This document shows, in pieces, positions 1 to 8,103 of a DNA stretch of 18,827 bases; the first letter of the stretch is position 1; each line of letters opens with the position of its first letter. Source of the stretch: Gammaproteobacteria bacterium (GTDB lineage: Bacteria > Pseudomonadota > Gammaproteobacteria > SZUA-140); contig QIHH01000266.1 of assembly GCA_003230195.1 (NCBI GenBank), positions 1 through 18,827 on the forward strand, in the 5' to 3' direction. A model generated the notes under the pieces. That model did not search any database, had not been told where the DNA came from, and worked only from the letters and a program-made list of their open reading frames with translations. The translations under genes and the position numbers were made by a program.

Positions 1-1431
1 AACGCAATCATCGAAGACCTTAAGGATTGTAATCAGCGTAATCAGCCAGTGCTGGTGGGAACGGCCTCGATTGAATCTTCTGAACTGCTCTCTCAGGCGC
101 TTACCAAGGCGGGTATTAAGCACGAAGTGCTAAACGCTAAGCAACATGAGCGTGAAGCTGAGATTGTCGCGAATGCAGGCAGCCCGGGCGCGTTGACAAT
201 TGCGACTAACATGGCGGGTCGTGGCACGGATATTGTGCTGGGTGGAAGCCTTGAAGCGGAACTGGTTGCGCTGAAATCTAATGATGAAGTGGCGATTAAT
301 CGTGTTAAAGGCGAATGGCAAAAGCGGCATGATCAGGTACTGGAGAGTGGCGGTTTGTATATCATCAGTGCAGAGCGCCATGAGTCTCGTCGTATCGATA
401 ATCAGCTCCGAGGTCGCTCGGGGCGCCAGGGTGATGCGGGTTCAAGTCGTTTCTATCTTTCGCTTGAAGATAGCCTGATGCGGATTTTTGCCTCAGATCG
501 CGTCTCTAGCATGATGCAAAAGCTTGGTATGGAAGATGGCGAAGCGATTGAGCATCCGTGGGTGAGCAAGGCGATTGAAAATGCACAGCGCAAGGTTGAA
601 GGGCATAACTTTGATATTCGTAAGCAGGTGCTTGAATTCGATGATGTGGCGAACGACCAGCGCAAAGTGATTTACGATCAGCGTAATGAACTGATGGAGG
701 CGGATGATATTTCTGAGACGATTAATGAGATCAGAAATGATGTTGTGCATGAGGTGATTGACAGTTATATCCCTCCGCAAAGTCTTGAGGAGCAGTGGGA
801 TGTGCCAGGACTTGAAGAGGCGTTGCAAGATGAATTTTCACAGCCAATGCCGGTTGCTGAATGGTTGAAGCAAGATGACGAGTTGCATGAAGAGACGCTA
901 CGTCAGCGTGTGTTGGATGAGATTGTTCAATCTTATGAGGATAAAGAGTTGCAGGTGGGTGCTGAAGTGATTCGCCATTTTGAAAAGGCGGCGATGCTTC
1001 AGGTGCTGGATGGTTTATGGAAAGAGCATCTAGCGGCGATGGACTATCTACGTCAGAGTATTGGTCTACGTGGTTATGCGCAGAAAAACCCTAAACAGGA
1101 ATTCAAGCGTGAATCCTTTGAGATGTTTACCCAGCTGCTGGACAAGATTAAGCTTGAGGTGATTAAGATTTTGTCTCGGGTGCAGATTCGTGCCGAAGAA
1201 GATGTTGAGGCGATTGAAGCAGCGCGTCGTAATCAAGCACCTCAGATGCAGTTTCAGCATGCTGAAGCAGAAGCGATGGCAAGTGGTGCAGAAAATCAGC
1301 GTCTCGCTCAGGCTGAAGGCACTGAGCATGAGGAACCGTTTGTACGTGACGGCCGCAAAGTGGGGCGTAATGAACCTTGCCCATGTGGCTCTGGTAAAAA
1401 ATACAAACAATGCCATGGCAAGGTGAGTTGA
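1..1431 (+). CDS. secA: Preprotein translocase ATPase SecA, C-terminal half (5' end outside window)
   Basis: The reading frame is open from base 1 and gives the last 476 residues of SecA, about half of the roughly 900-residue protein. SecA is the cytoplasmic motor ATPase that pushes preproteins through SecYEG. Visible parts are the second nucleotide-binding fold with NMAGRGTDI and the RIDNQLRGRSGRQGD arginine-finger segment, followed by the helical scaffold and wing domains (FEKAAMLQVLDGLWKEHLAAMDYLRQ). At the extreme C-terminus is the zinc-binding tail CPCGSGKKYKQCH (Cys codons at 1378, 1384 and 1411), which binds SecB and phospholipid. The match to E. coli SecA is clear along the whole length, with no internal damage. 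The true start lies upstream of the window. argJ follows 79 bases downstream, a neighbourhood known in Pseudomonas. Confidence 0.98.
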   Translation, partial: NAIIEDLKDCNQRNQPVLVGTASIESSELLSQALTKAGIKHEVLNAKQHEREAEIVANAGSPGALTIATNMAGRGTDIVLGGSLEAELVALKSNDEVAINRVKGEWQKRHDQVLESGGLYIISAERHESRRIDNQLRGRSGRQGDAGSSRFYLSLEDSLMRIFASDRVSSMMQKLGMEDGEAIEHPWVSKAIENAQRKVEGHNFDIRKQVLEFDDVANDQRKVIYDQRNELMEADDISETINEIRNDVVHEVIDSYIPPQSLEEQWDVPGLEEALQDEFSQPMPVAEWLKQDDELHEETLRQRVLDEIVQSYEDKELQVGAEVIRHFEKAAMLQVLDGLWKEHLAAMDYLRQSIGLRGYAQKNPKQEFKRESFEMFTQLLDKIKLEVIKILSRVQIRAEEDVEAIEAARRNQAPQMQFQHAEAEAMASGAENQRLAQAEGTEHEEPFVRDGRKVGRNEPCPCGSGKKYKQCHGKVS

Positions 1432-1456
1432 CCTCCTCGCTCCCTTAGTTTTAAAT
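1428..1456 (+). promoter_or_regulatory. Possible promoter between secA and argJ
   Basis: A TTGACC -35-like hexamer (1428-1433) overlaps the secA stop codon. A 17-base spacer separates it from TTAAAT (1451-1456), which matches the -10 consensus at four of six positions. It would give argJ its own transcript with a leader of about 50 bases. A second -10-like hexamer, TATACT at 1499-1504, lies only six bases before the argJ ATG and has no good -35 partner. This is inferred from hexamer matches only. Confidence 0.35.
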
Positions 1457-1510
1457 TTAGACGGGATCCCTTACTGGATAATGTGAGGGACTCTCGACTA
1501 TACTTCCACG

Positions 1511-2734
1511 ATGGCCGTTAACCTACCTTTAGAATTACCAGAAATGCTTCCCGTTGCGGGAGTGCGAATTGCGACAGCTGCCGCCGGGATCAAATACCCG
1601 AATCGCACCGATCTTGTAGCCTTTGAATTAGCTGCGGGTACGCAATGTGCCGCCGTTTTTACCCAAAATGCTTTTTGTGCGGCACCCGTTACGGTTGCGC
1701 GCAAACACCTGTCTATCACGACACCTCGTCTATTATTGATTAACTCTGGTAATGCAAATGCCGGAACGGGTGAGCTAGGTCATCAAGATGCGCTAACCAG
1801 TTGTGCATTGCTGGCGGATGCGGTGGGTTGTGAGACCAATGAGGTGTTGCCATTTTCGACCGGTGTGATTGGTGAGTCGTTGCCGATGGATAAATTTTCA
1901 GCGGCGATTCCATTGCTGTCGGCTCGGTTTGATGAGAACCAATGGCATGCTGCTGCGCATGGCATCATGACAACCGATACACGGCCCAAAGGCGTGTCTC
2001 GGCAGGTAATGATTGGCGATAAATGCATCACCATTACCGGCATTGCCAAAGGCTCAGGAATGATCTGCCCTGATATGGCAACGATGCTGGCTTATGTGGC
2101 GACTGACGCGAATATCACACCGGCATTACTACAGCAATGTTTGTATTATGCGGCTGAGCGCTCCTTTAATTGCATTTCGGTGGATGGGGAGACATCAACT
2201 AACGATGCGTGTGTATTGATGGCAACGGGTCAGTCGTTGGCAGCTGCGATTAATGATGAGCAGAGTCGCGGCTACCAACAGCTGCGGAACGCCGTTACAG
2301 AGGTTTGCGTGGTGTTGGCGCAGGCTATTATTCGCGACGGTGAAGGGGCGACAAAATTTATCACGATTGATGTTGAAGGTGGTGAAAGTGAGGCTGACTG
2401 TCGTCAGGTCGCCTATACCGTGGCTCATTCACCATTGGTGAAAACGGCTTTCTTTGCCAGTGATCCTAACTGGGGGCGAATTCTTGCGGCGGTTGGGCGT
2501 GCCGGGATTGATCTGTTAGATGTTGGGCAGGTTGCGATCTACCTAGAGGATGTCTGCATCGTGCGTGATGGTGCGCGCGCGACTGAATATATGGAAGCTG
2601 CGGGCGATGCTGTGATGATGCAGGATGAGATTACGGTGCGAATTGTGCTAGGCAATGCACCATATCGTGCGGAGCTCTGGAGCTGTGATTTTTCATATGA
2701 CTATGTGCGCATTAATTCGGAATATCGTAGCTAG
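1511..2734 (+). CDS. argJ: Bifunctional glutamate N-acetyltransferase / amino-acid acetyltransferase ArgJ
   Basis: ArgJ moves the acetyl group from N-acetylornithine to glutamate, recycling acetyl groups in arginine synthesis; some members also use acetyl-CoA. The 407-residue product is family length. The self-cleavage site is clear: GSGMICPDMATML, with the nucleophilic Thr191 (codon 2081-2083) after Ala190, where the precursor splits into alpha and beta chains. Other family landmarks are LLINSGNANAGTG, the oxyanion segment FSTGVIGE and SDPNWGRILAAVGRAG near the C-terminus. The start MAVNLP...LPVAGVRIATAAAGI agrees with family N-termini. No Shine-Dalgarno sequence precedes it, so initiation is weak, uses another signal, or is leaderless. 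Whether this copy is mono- or bifunctional cannot be read from sequence alone. Confidence 0.97.
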   Translation: MAVNLPLELPEMLPVAGVRIATAAAGIKYPNRTDLVAFELAAGTQCAAVFTQNAFCAAPVTVARKHLSITTPRLLLINSGNANAGTGELGHQDALTSCALLADAVGCETNEVLPFSTGVIGESLPMDKFSAAIPLLSARFDENQWHAAAHGIMTTDTRPKGVSRQVMIGDKCITITGIAKGSGMICPDMATMLAYVATDANITPALLQQCLYYAAERSFNCISVDGETSTNDACVLMATGQSLAAAINDEQSRGYQQLRNAVTEVCVVLAQAIIRDGEGATKFITIDVEGGESEADCRQVAYTVAHSPLVKTAFFASDPNWGRILAAVGRAGIDLLDVGQVAIYLEDVCIVRDGARATEYMEAAGDAVMMQDEITVRIVLGNAPYRAELWSCDFSYDYVRINSEYRS

Positions 2735-3323
2735 TTTCGGTGTTTGAAAGCTGTATTTAGACAATGAAGTGCCCCATGATGACCTTGTCATTGAGGACAT
2801 TAGTGGTAGTGATTAGCATATTCATAATGCATATCTTATCGAATATTTATTTGCTGCGCATATCAAATGAATGTCTGTTGATAAATACGGCCTAGACCTT
2901 TCAGATGACCAATATAAAACGTATCCTGAGAACCGAGATAACCCGGCTTTGTGTTTAATTATTGGATTGTTAGTATGTGGCATGAGAGATACCTTAGATA
3001 ACGCAGGCCCATGCCCATGTTTATGATTGCATTGAATTGTTAGAGAAGCTTGCTAAAAGTTGTTGTGTTGATGGTTGGCGCAGTACTAAGTAAGGTTTTG
3101 GCGGTAGATATGTGTGTATATCTTGAGAGTAGGGCGCTGGCAATTGGCGAAAAACCCGAAGCAGATGTCGAGCAACTTTTTGAATGGGGTGCGATATTGG
3201 GCAGATTGAATGTGACTTGCTGTGCCACCAGTGGGTACCACTCTATTTGGAATGCCTTTGAACGGAGATATGAGTAGTTAATAGTGGCTGCGGAAATCGG
3301 GCACTAAAACAGGAATGGGTGAC
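2735..3323. other. Gene-poor stretch with possible remnants of a decayed small gene
   Basis: No recognisable gene fills this 589-base gap between argJ and the copper ATPase. Frame 3 on the plus strand holds coding-like peptide text interrupted by stops: DNEVPHDDLVIEDISGSD (about 2760-2813), stop, HIHNAYLIEYLFAAHIK, stop, then an ATG-started 51-codon ORF at 2871-3026. A one-base frame change near 3010 would continue into HVYDCIELLEKLAK (to about 3060). A TTG-started 75-residue ORF spans 3050-3277 without a ribosome binding site. None of these matches a family I know. The pattern fits a degraded gene of perhaps 100-170 residues, but chance ORFs are not excluded. No CueR-type dyad was found ahead of the ATPase. 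Confidence 0.3.
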
Positions 3324-5558
3324 ATGATAGAAAAACAGATTCAACTCTCAATTGGTGGTATGAGCTGCGCAGGCTGCGTGGCCTCGGTTGAGCGTATTTT
3401 GCAGGCAGTGCCGGGTGTCGATAATGCGGCGGTGAACTTTGTGGAACATAGCGCAGAGGTGTCGGGCAGTGTTAGCGCGCAGGCACTAATCGATGCGGTG
3501 GTCGTGGGTGGTTATGAGGCGGCTGAATTGAAAGGCACTGCTGATGAAGCGGCGGAGAAAGAGGTGGCTGAGTTTGCCTACTATCGTTCATTATTAAAAA
3601 AGGCATGGGTAGCTGGGGTGGTCGCAACACCGTTGATGCTGATGATGCTGTTCGGTGCAATGCCGGTGCTGGAAGGTGGTGGGCGCATCTTCTGGGCAGT
3701 GGTTGCGATGGCCAGTCTGTTTGTGATGGTTTATTCGGGGGGGCGTTTCTTTACCGGCGCATGGCAGGCATTTAAGGCGCATAACGCCAATATGGATACT
3801 CTGATTGCGCTTGGTACTGGCACGGCATGGCTCTTTTCATTTTTAATTTTGATCTGGCCGACGCTGGTGCCGCCGGAAGCGCGTCACCTATATTTTGAAG
3901 CGGCGGTGATGATTATTGCGTTGATTAATCTCGGTGCGGCGCTGGAGATGCGTGCGCGCGGTAAAACGTCGGAGGCGATTAAACGTCTGATCGGATTACA
4001 GGCGAAGATGGCACGGGTGGTGCGCAACGGCAAAGAGATCGATGTGCCGATTGAGCAGGTGGGTGTAAATGAAACATTACGCGTTCGCCCCGGTGAACAG
4101 ATTGCTGTTGACGGAGTGATTATTGAGGGGCGCTCTAATATTGATGAGTCGATGATTAGCGGTGAACCGTTGCCGGTTGAGAAAAACGTTGGTGATGAAG
4201 TGGTGGGCGGCACGCTGAATAAGTCAGGTAGCTTTCTATTCAGTGCTACCCGCATTGGTGCAGATACCGCGCTGGCACGGATTATTGAAATGGTACGTCA
4301 GGCGCAGAATTCCAAGCCCGCTATCGGGCGCGTGGTTGATAAGGTTGCTGGGGTTTTTGTGCCGATTGTATTATTGATCGCCGTCATTACTTTTATGGTC
4401 TGGTTCAATTTTGGGCCTGAACCAACGATGGCTTATGTGTTGCTGACGACGATGACGGTGCTGATTATCGCCTGTCCTTGTGCATTGGGGTTGGCAACAC
4501 CGATTTCGATCATGGTAGGGGTGGGCAAGGCAGCTGAGTATGGGGTGTTGATTCGTAACGGTGACGCGCTGCAACGTGCTGGGCAGCTCACCACGGTGGT
4601 GCTGGATAAAACCGGTACGGTGACCGAAGGGCGGCCAGCAGTGACGAGCGTGATGTCAGCAGCCGGTTGGGATGAGGCGAAGTTACTCAGTGTGGCTGCA
4701 TCGATCGAGACTGGCTCAGAGCACCCTCTGGCGGAGGCAATTATTGCGGCTGCCAGTGGGCGTGGTTTGCCTTTGTCGCCAGCAGAAGACTTTGAAGCGA
4801 TTGCTGGGCATGGGGTACGGGCGCAGATCGATGGTGTATCGGTATTGTTTGGGAATCGTAAGCTGATGGCTGATTATTTAGTCGAATTGAACGATCTGCT
4901 TGAGGTGGCTGCCGCACTGGCGGTCAAGGGTGAGACGCCGATGTTCCTCGCTGTTGATGGTGTGGCTGCGGGTATCGTGGCGGTGGCAGATCCAGTCAAG
5001 AGAGATTCAAAAGCGGCGATTGCGCGGCTGCGTAAAATTGGCATTCAGGTGGTGATGTTGACGGGTGATAATGCTGCGACCGCAGCAGTGGTGGCAAAGC
5101 AAGTTGGGATTACGGAGGTGATCGCTGAGGTATTACCCGCCGACAAATCAGCCAAGGTGGCAGCTTTGCAGGCAAAGGGTGAAGTGGTTGGCATGGTGGG
5201 CGATGGCATCAATGATGCACCCGCATTGGCACGCGCTGATGTCGGTTTTGCGATTGGCAGCGGCACCGATGTTGCGATTGAAAGTGCCGATGTCACTTTG
5301 ATGCGCGGTTCACTACATGGGGTGGCTGATGCAATTGCGATCTCGAAAGCGACAGTGCGCAATATTAAACAGAATCTCTTTGGCGCATTTATCTATAATT
5401 CACTTGGGATACCGATTGCAGCGGGGGTTCTTTTTCCATTGTTTGGTATTTTGCTCAACCCGATTGTCGCCGGTGGTGCGATGGCAATGTCATCTCTGAC
5501 CGTGGTGAGTAACGCCAATCGTCTGCGTTTGTTTAAACCGGAGGGGGCGCAGCAATGA
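3324..5558 (+). CDS. copA: Copper-translocating P1B-type ATPase (CopA-like)
   Basis: Inner-membrane pump using ATP to export Cu(I). In order it has one N-terminal heavy-metal-associated domain with GMSCAGC, paired hydrophobic segments, the actuator ISGEPLPVEK, the ion-pathway CPC motif in IIACPCALGLATPI (Cys codon 4473), the phosphorylated DKTGT aspartate (codon 4605), the SEHPLAEA nucleotide-site His-Pro, MLTGDN and the hinge VGDGINDAPALA. The last membrane segment carries MAMSSLTVVSNANRLR, typical of the copper-specific P1B-1 class. An ATG at 3315 extends the frame by three codons, but AGGA at 3311-3314 sits nine bases before the ATG at 3324 and directly abuts 3315, so I prefer 3324 (744 residues). 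E. coli CopA has two metal-binding domains; this one has a single domain, as in many relatives. The stop overlaps the next gene. No adjacent regulator is visible. Confidence 0.94.
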   Translation: MIEKQIQLSIGGMSCAGCVASVERILQAVPGVDNAAVNFVEHSAEVSGSVSAQALIDAVVVGGYEAAELKGTADEAAEKEVAEFAYYRSLLKKAWVAGVVATPLMLMMLFGAMPVLEGGGRIFWAVVAMASLFVMVYSGGRFFTGAWQAFKAHNANMDTLIALGTGTAWLFSFLILIWPTLVPPEARHLYFEAAVMIIALINLGAALEMRARGKTSEAIKRLIGLQAKMARVVRNGKEIDVPIEQVGVNETLRVRPGEQIAVDGVIIEGRSNIDESMISGEPLPVEKNVGDEVVGGTLNKSGSFLFSATRIGADTALARIIEMVRQAQNSKPAIGRVVDKVAGVFVPIVLLIAVITFMVWFNFGPEPTMAYVLLTTMTVLIIACPCALGLATPISIMVGVGKAAEYGVLIRNGDALQRAGQLTTVVLDKTGTVTEGRPAVTSVMSAAGWDEAKLLSVAASIETGSEHPLAEAIIAAASGRGLPLSPAEDFEAIAGHGVRAQIDGVSVLFGNRKLMADYLVELNDLLEVAAALAVKGETPMFLAVDGVAAGIVAVADPVKRDSKAAIARLRKIGIQVVMLTGDNAATAAVVAKQVGITEVIAEVLPADKSAKVAALQAKGEVVGMVGDGINDAPALARADVGFAIGSGTDVAIESADVTLMRGSLHGVADAIAISKATVRNIKQNLFGAFIYNSLGIPIAAGVLFPLFGILLNPIVAGGAMAMSSLTVVSNANRLRLFKPEGAQQ

Positions 5559-5917
5559 TTGATGTGATGGTAAATTTGCTTGCGCTGAGTTTGATGGGGT
5601 TTATCGTCTGGTGGTTCTGGCTGTCGCGCCGGCACCTGAAGCAGGCAAGTGGCAGTGCGGTGATCGAGGTGGTTGTTGAAAATGGCATTTATTCTCCGGC
5701 ACACATTGAAGTGTTGCAGGGGGTGCCGGTGAGGCTTCAGTTTGAGCGGCGTGATCCGAGTCCGTGTGCGGAGAAGGTGTTGTTTGATGAGTTAGGTGTC
5801 GCGCTTGATCTGCCACTGGGGGAAAAAACAGCTCTAGTGGTGGGGCCACTCGCTGCGGGTGAGTATCGCTTTAGTTGCCAGATGCAGATGTATCATGGCA
5901 GTCTTGTGGTTAAATAA
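5555..5917 (+). CDS. Membrane-anchored cupredoxin-like protein
   Basis: A 120-residue protein with one N-terminal membrane helix (about residues 5-23), a basic stretch (SRRHLK), then a beta-rich domain. That domain resembles the cupredoxin-like family (PF13473 type) often found next to copper ATPases: VENGIYSPAHIEVLQGVPVRLQFERRD, a cysteine in DPSPCAEKVLFDEL, and the C-terminal GEYRFSCQMQMYHGSLVVK. The Cys, two Met and His in CQMQMYH, with the earlier Cys, are candidate copper ligands. Its ATG overlaps the ATPase stop as ATGA, so translation is probably coupled. Inferred role: periplasmic-side copper binding that receives or buffers the metal exported by the pump. The family assignment rests on motif resemblance; the partner relationship rests on overlap. 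Confidence 0.75.
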   Translation: MIDVMVNLLALSLMGFIVWWFWLSRRHLKQASGSAVIEVVVENGIYSPAHIEVLQGVPVRLQFERRDPSPCAEKVLFDELGVALDLPLGEKTALVVGPLAAGEYRFSCQMQMYHGSLVVK

Positions 5918-6025
5918 GCAGAGAAGAACTGATCGATTCATTTTCTGTCATCTCGGCCTGCGCGGGGATGAGGATGGGAGTTGTTCATATCGCATAAAAT
6001 ACAACAGATTTAAAGAGAACATTAA

Positions 6026-6781
6026 ATGAGCTGGTTTGGGAAACTATTTGGTGGTGGTTTTGGTTTCATGTTGGGAGGGCCGCTGGGCGCGCTGTTGGGC
6101 GTTGCGCTAGGGCATGGCCTGGATAGTAAGGTGCAGCGTTTTCGTGGTCGCCAGCGAGTGCAGACGGCGTTTTTTACCGCTACCTTCTCGGTGATGGGGC
6201 ATCTGGCCAAGGCCGATGGACGCGTTTCTGAAAATGAGATTCAGATGGCACGCACGTTGATGGAGCAGATGAAGCTCAATCCGACGCTGAAGAAGATGGC
6301 GATCAGTCTCTTTAATGAAGGCAAGGCGGATGAGTTTCCGCTAGATGAGGTGCTCGACCAGCTTAAGCGAGAATGCCTCAATCGTCATGATCTGATGCGG
6401 GTTTTCCTCGAAATTCAGTTGCAGGCAAGCTACGCCGACGGCAACCTAGATCAGGCTGAGAAAAAAATCCTGTTACATATTTGTGACCGTCTTGGTTTTT
6501 CACGCGCTGAATTTGATCAGATGGAGGCGATGTTACGCAGTGGTGGTAGAGGTGGGCGTGGCGGTAGCATGTTGCTTGAAGATGCCTATAAAATACTGGA
6601 TGTGTCGAAAAATGCGACCGATGCAGAGGTTAAAAAGGCCTATCGCAAACTAACTAGTCAGCATCACCCTGATAAGCTGGTAGCAAAGGGATTGCCGGAG
6701 GAGATGATGAAAATTGCAGCAGATAAGACACATGAAATACGCACCGCATTCGAAGTGATTAAAAATGAAAGAGATCAGTAA
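6026..6781 (+). CDS. djlA: DnaJ-like membrane co-chaperone DjlA
   Basis: DjlA is an inner-membrane type III J-protein that stimulates DnaK ATPase and in enterobacteria affects envelope stress and capsule signalling. The 251-residue product starts with a glycine-rich membrane segment (FGGGFGFMLGGPLGALLGVALGHGLD, roughly residues 7-33) of the type that dimerises DjlA. A TerB-like helical domain follows (about 50-165: TATFSVMGHLAKADGRVSENE ... ASYADGNLDQAEKKIL). A short Gly/Arg linker (GGRGGRGG) leads to a C-terminal J domain (about 186-250) with the essential HPD at residues 214-216. Length is close to the 271 residues of E. coli DjlA. AAAGAGAAC before the ATG is a modest ribosome binding site. 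The 108-base gap before it contains no gene. Confidence 0.92.
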   Translation: MSWFGKLFGGGFGFMLGGPLGALLGVALGHGLDSKVQRFRGRQRVQTAFFTATFSVMGHLAKADGRVSENEIQMARTLMEQMKLNPTLKKMAISLFNEGKADEFPLDEVLDQLKRECLNRHDLMRVFLEIQLQASYADGNLDQAEKKILLHICDRLGFSRAEFDQMEAMLRSGGRGGRGGSMLLEDAYKILDVSKNATDAEVKKAYRKLTSQHHPDKLVAKGLPEEMMKIAADKTHEIRTAFEVIKNERDQ

Positions 6782-6834
6782 CACTTTGTTAGTGAAGAAG
6801 AAAAAAGTCATTTGTGACGTGGATGTTTTGAGTA

Positions 6835-6843
6835 TGTTATTAT
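6835..6843 (+). promoter_or_regulatory. Candidate extended -10 promoter for sspA
   Basis: TGTTATTAT gives a TG-n extended -10 element with TATTAT at 6838-6843, a five-of-six match to the consensus. No good -35 hexamer lies at the right distance, as is common with extended -10 promoters. It would start transcription near 6850 and leave a leader of about 47 bases, with the AGGAG ribosome binding site just before the sspA ATG. Based on sequence match only. Confidence 0.4.
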
Positions 6844-6896
6844 CCGCGGTCTTGCTCGGTTTTTCCGCTTGCTATTGACTTAGGAGAATTCACCAA

Positions 6897-7520
6897 ATGG
6901 CCACAGTTGCCACTAGAAGACCTGTAATGACCTTGTATTCAGAGGCCGATTGCCCTTTAAGTCACCGTGTTCGCATTGTTCTTGAAGAAAAGAGTATTAC
7001 CGCTGATGTTATCAGTGTTGATAAAAATAACCTGCCCGAAGATCTAATTGATCTTAATCCATACAGCTCGGTACCGACGCTGGTGGATCGTGATCTGGTA
7101 CTTTATAACTCGCAGATTATTGTTGAGTATTTAGATGAGCGTTACCCGCATCCGCCATTGATGCCGGTAGACCCAGTCTCACGTGCACGCAGCCGTATGA
7201 CGTTGCAGCGTATTGAGCTTGACTGGTATAGCCTGTTGGGAGACTTGACCGGCAGTAGTAACGCAAAGGCGTCCGCGGCTCGCAAGACGATTCAGGATGG
7301 ACTAACTTTGATCACGCCGATCTTTGTGAAGAAGTTATATTTTATGAGTGATGATTTTTCTTTGATTGATTGCAGCCTAGCTCCGCTTTTATGGCGCCTA
7401 TCTCATTACGGTATTAAATTGCCTGCGCAGGCGAAGCCAGTACAGGAATATGCAGATCGTCTGTTTGCGCGAGAAGCCTTTCAGGCAAGCCTGACTGAAG
7501 CTGAAAAAGAGCTTAGATAG
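6897..7520 (+). CDS. sspA: Stringent starvation protein A (GST-fold RNA polymerase-associated protein)
   Basis: SspA binds RNA polymerase and modulates promoter use during starvation, acid stress and phage growth; it has a glutathione-S-transferase fold without GST activity. The 207-residue product aligns throughout with E. coli SspA (212 residues): RRPVMTLYS, HRVRIVLEEK, DLIDLNPYSSVPTLVDRDL, EYLDERYPHPPLMPVDPVSR, the helical-domain RIELDWYSLL, SLIDCSLAPLLWRL and the C-terminal SLTEAEKELR. The surface-exposed PHPPLMPV segment, needed for transcription function in E. coli, is intact. TAGGAG about ten bases before the ATG is a strong ribosome binding site. sspB follows 106 bases downstream, the usual pairing. 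Confidence 0.96.
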   Translation: MATVATRRPVMTLYSEADCPLSHRVRIVLEEKSITADVISVDKNNLPEDLIDLNPYSSVPTLVDRDLVLYNSQIIVEYLDERYPHPPLMPVDPVSRARSRMTLQRIELDWYSLLGDLTGSSNAKASAARKTIQDGLTLITPIFVKKLYFMSDDFSLIDCSLAPLLWRLSHYGIKLPAQAKPVQEYADRLFAREAFQASLTEAEKELR

Positions 7521-7626
7521 TATATTAAAGATGTATGCCTTGTTGGCCGTTCCCTGTTTGACTTGGGGCGGAGAGTGAGGTGTTGCGGATTCTATTTTGT
7601 CTTAAATATCGCTGAAATTTTTATCC

Positions 7627-8001
7627 ATGGAAATGACCCCAAGCAAACCTTATTTGATTCGCGCGATTCATGAATGGATTGTCGACAATGATTTGACGCC
7701 TCATATTCTGGTAAATGCGATGGTGCCTGATATCGTGGTGCCTGAAAAATATATCGAGAATGGTCGAATCATACTTAATATTAATGGCAGCGCGGTGCGC
7801 AGCCTTGAGTTGGGTAACGAATGGATTCAGTTTGATGCCCGCTTTGATGGGCATTCAATGACGGTCAGCGTGCCAGTCGGCGCTATACTTGCGATCTACG
7901 CGCGTGAAAATGGGCAGGGAATGGTGCTGGAAGAGGATGACCTTCCTACGCCGCCGCCAGAGAAGAAGCCTGATCGCTCGCATTTGACGGTGGTGAAATA
8001 A
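7627..8001 (+). CDS. sspB: ClpXP specificity-enhancing factor SspB
   Basis: SspB is an adaptor that binds ssrA-tagged peptides and delivers them to ClpXP. The 124-residue product carries the substrate-binding domain (about residues 5-105: KPYLIRAIHEWIVDNDLTPHILV, IILNINGSAVRSLELGNEWIQFDARF, VPVGAILAIYARENGQGM). The C-terminal PDRSHLTVVK matches the ClpX-binding tail that ends LRVVK in E. coli. The linker joining them (EEDDLPTPPPEKK) is far shorter than in the 165-residue E. coli protein and less acidic. A second ATG two codons in (7633) is an equally possible start; neither has a clear Shine-Dalgarno sequence. It lies downstream of sspA on the same strand, and I see no hairpin terminator between them. 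Confidence 0.94.
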   Translation: MEMTPSKPYLIRAIHEWIVDNDLTPHILVNAMVPDIVVPEKYIENGRIILNINGSAVRSLELGNEWIQFDARFDGHSMTVSVPVGAILAIYARENGQGMVLEEDDLPTPPPEKKPDRSHLTVVK

Positions 8002-8103
8002 TGGTAGATAGAGTGTGATTACTTAATCGTACTGTTTTTATGTATTGTCTAGGCTAGGCTATGAAGATTATCTGTGTAAATATATTTGAATGGGCTGGTA
8101 TAT

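Noticed and set aside
5940..5985. GC-rich patch between the cupredoxin-like gene and djlA that recalls dispersed intergenic repeats
   Set aside because: No second copy in the window and no clean dyad, so a repeat cannot be supported.
6844..6870. GCGG...CCGC hairpin in the sspA leader
   Set aside because: Only four base pairs with a long loop; too weak for a terminator or attenuator.
8086..8103. TTG start six codons upstream in the wzz-like gene
   Set aside because: No ribosome binding site and a rarer start codon; ATG 8104 leaves a normal Wzz N-terminus.
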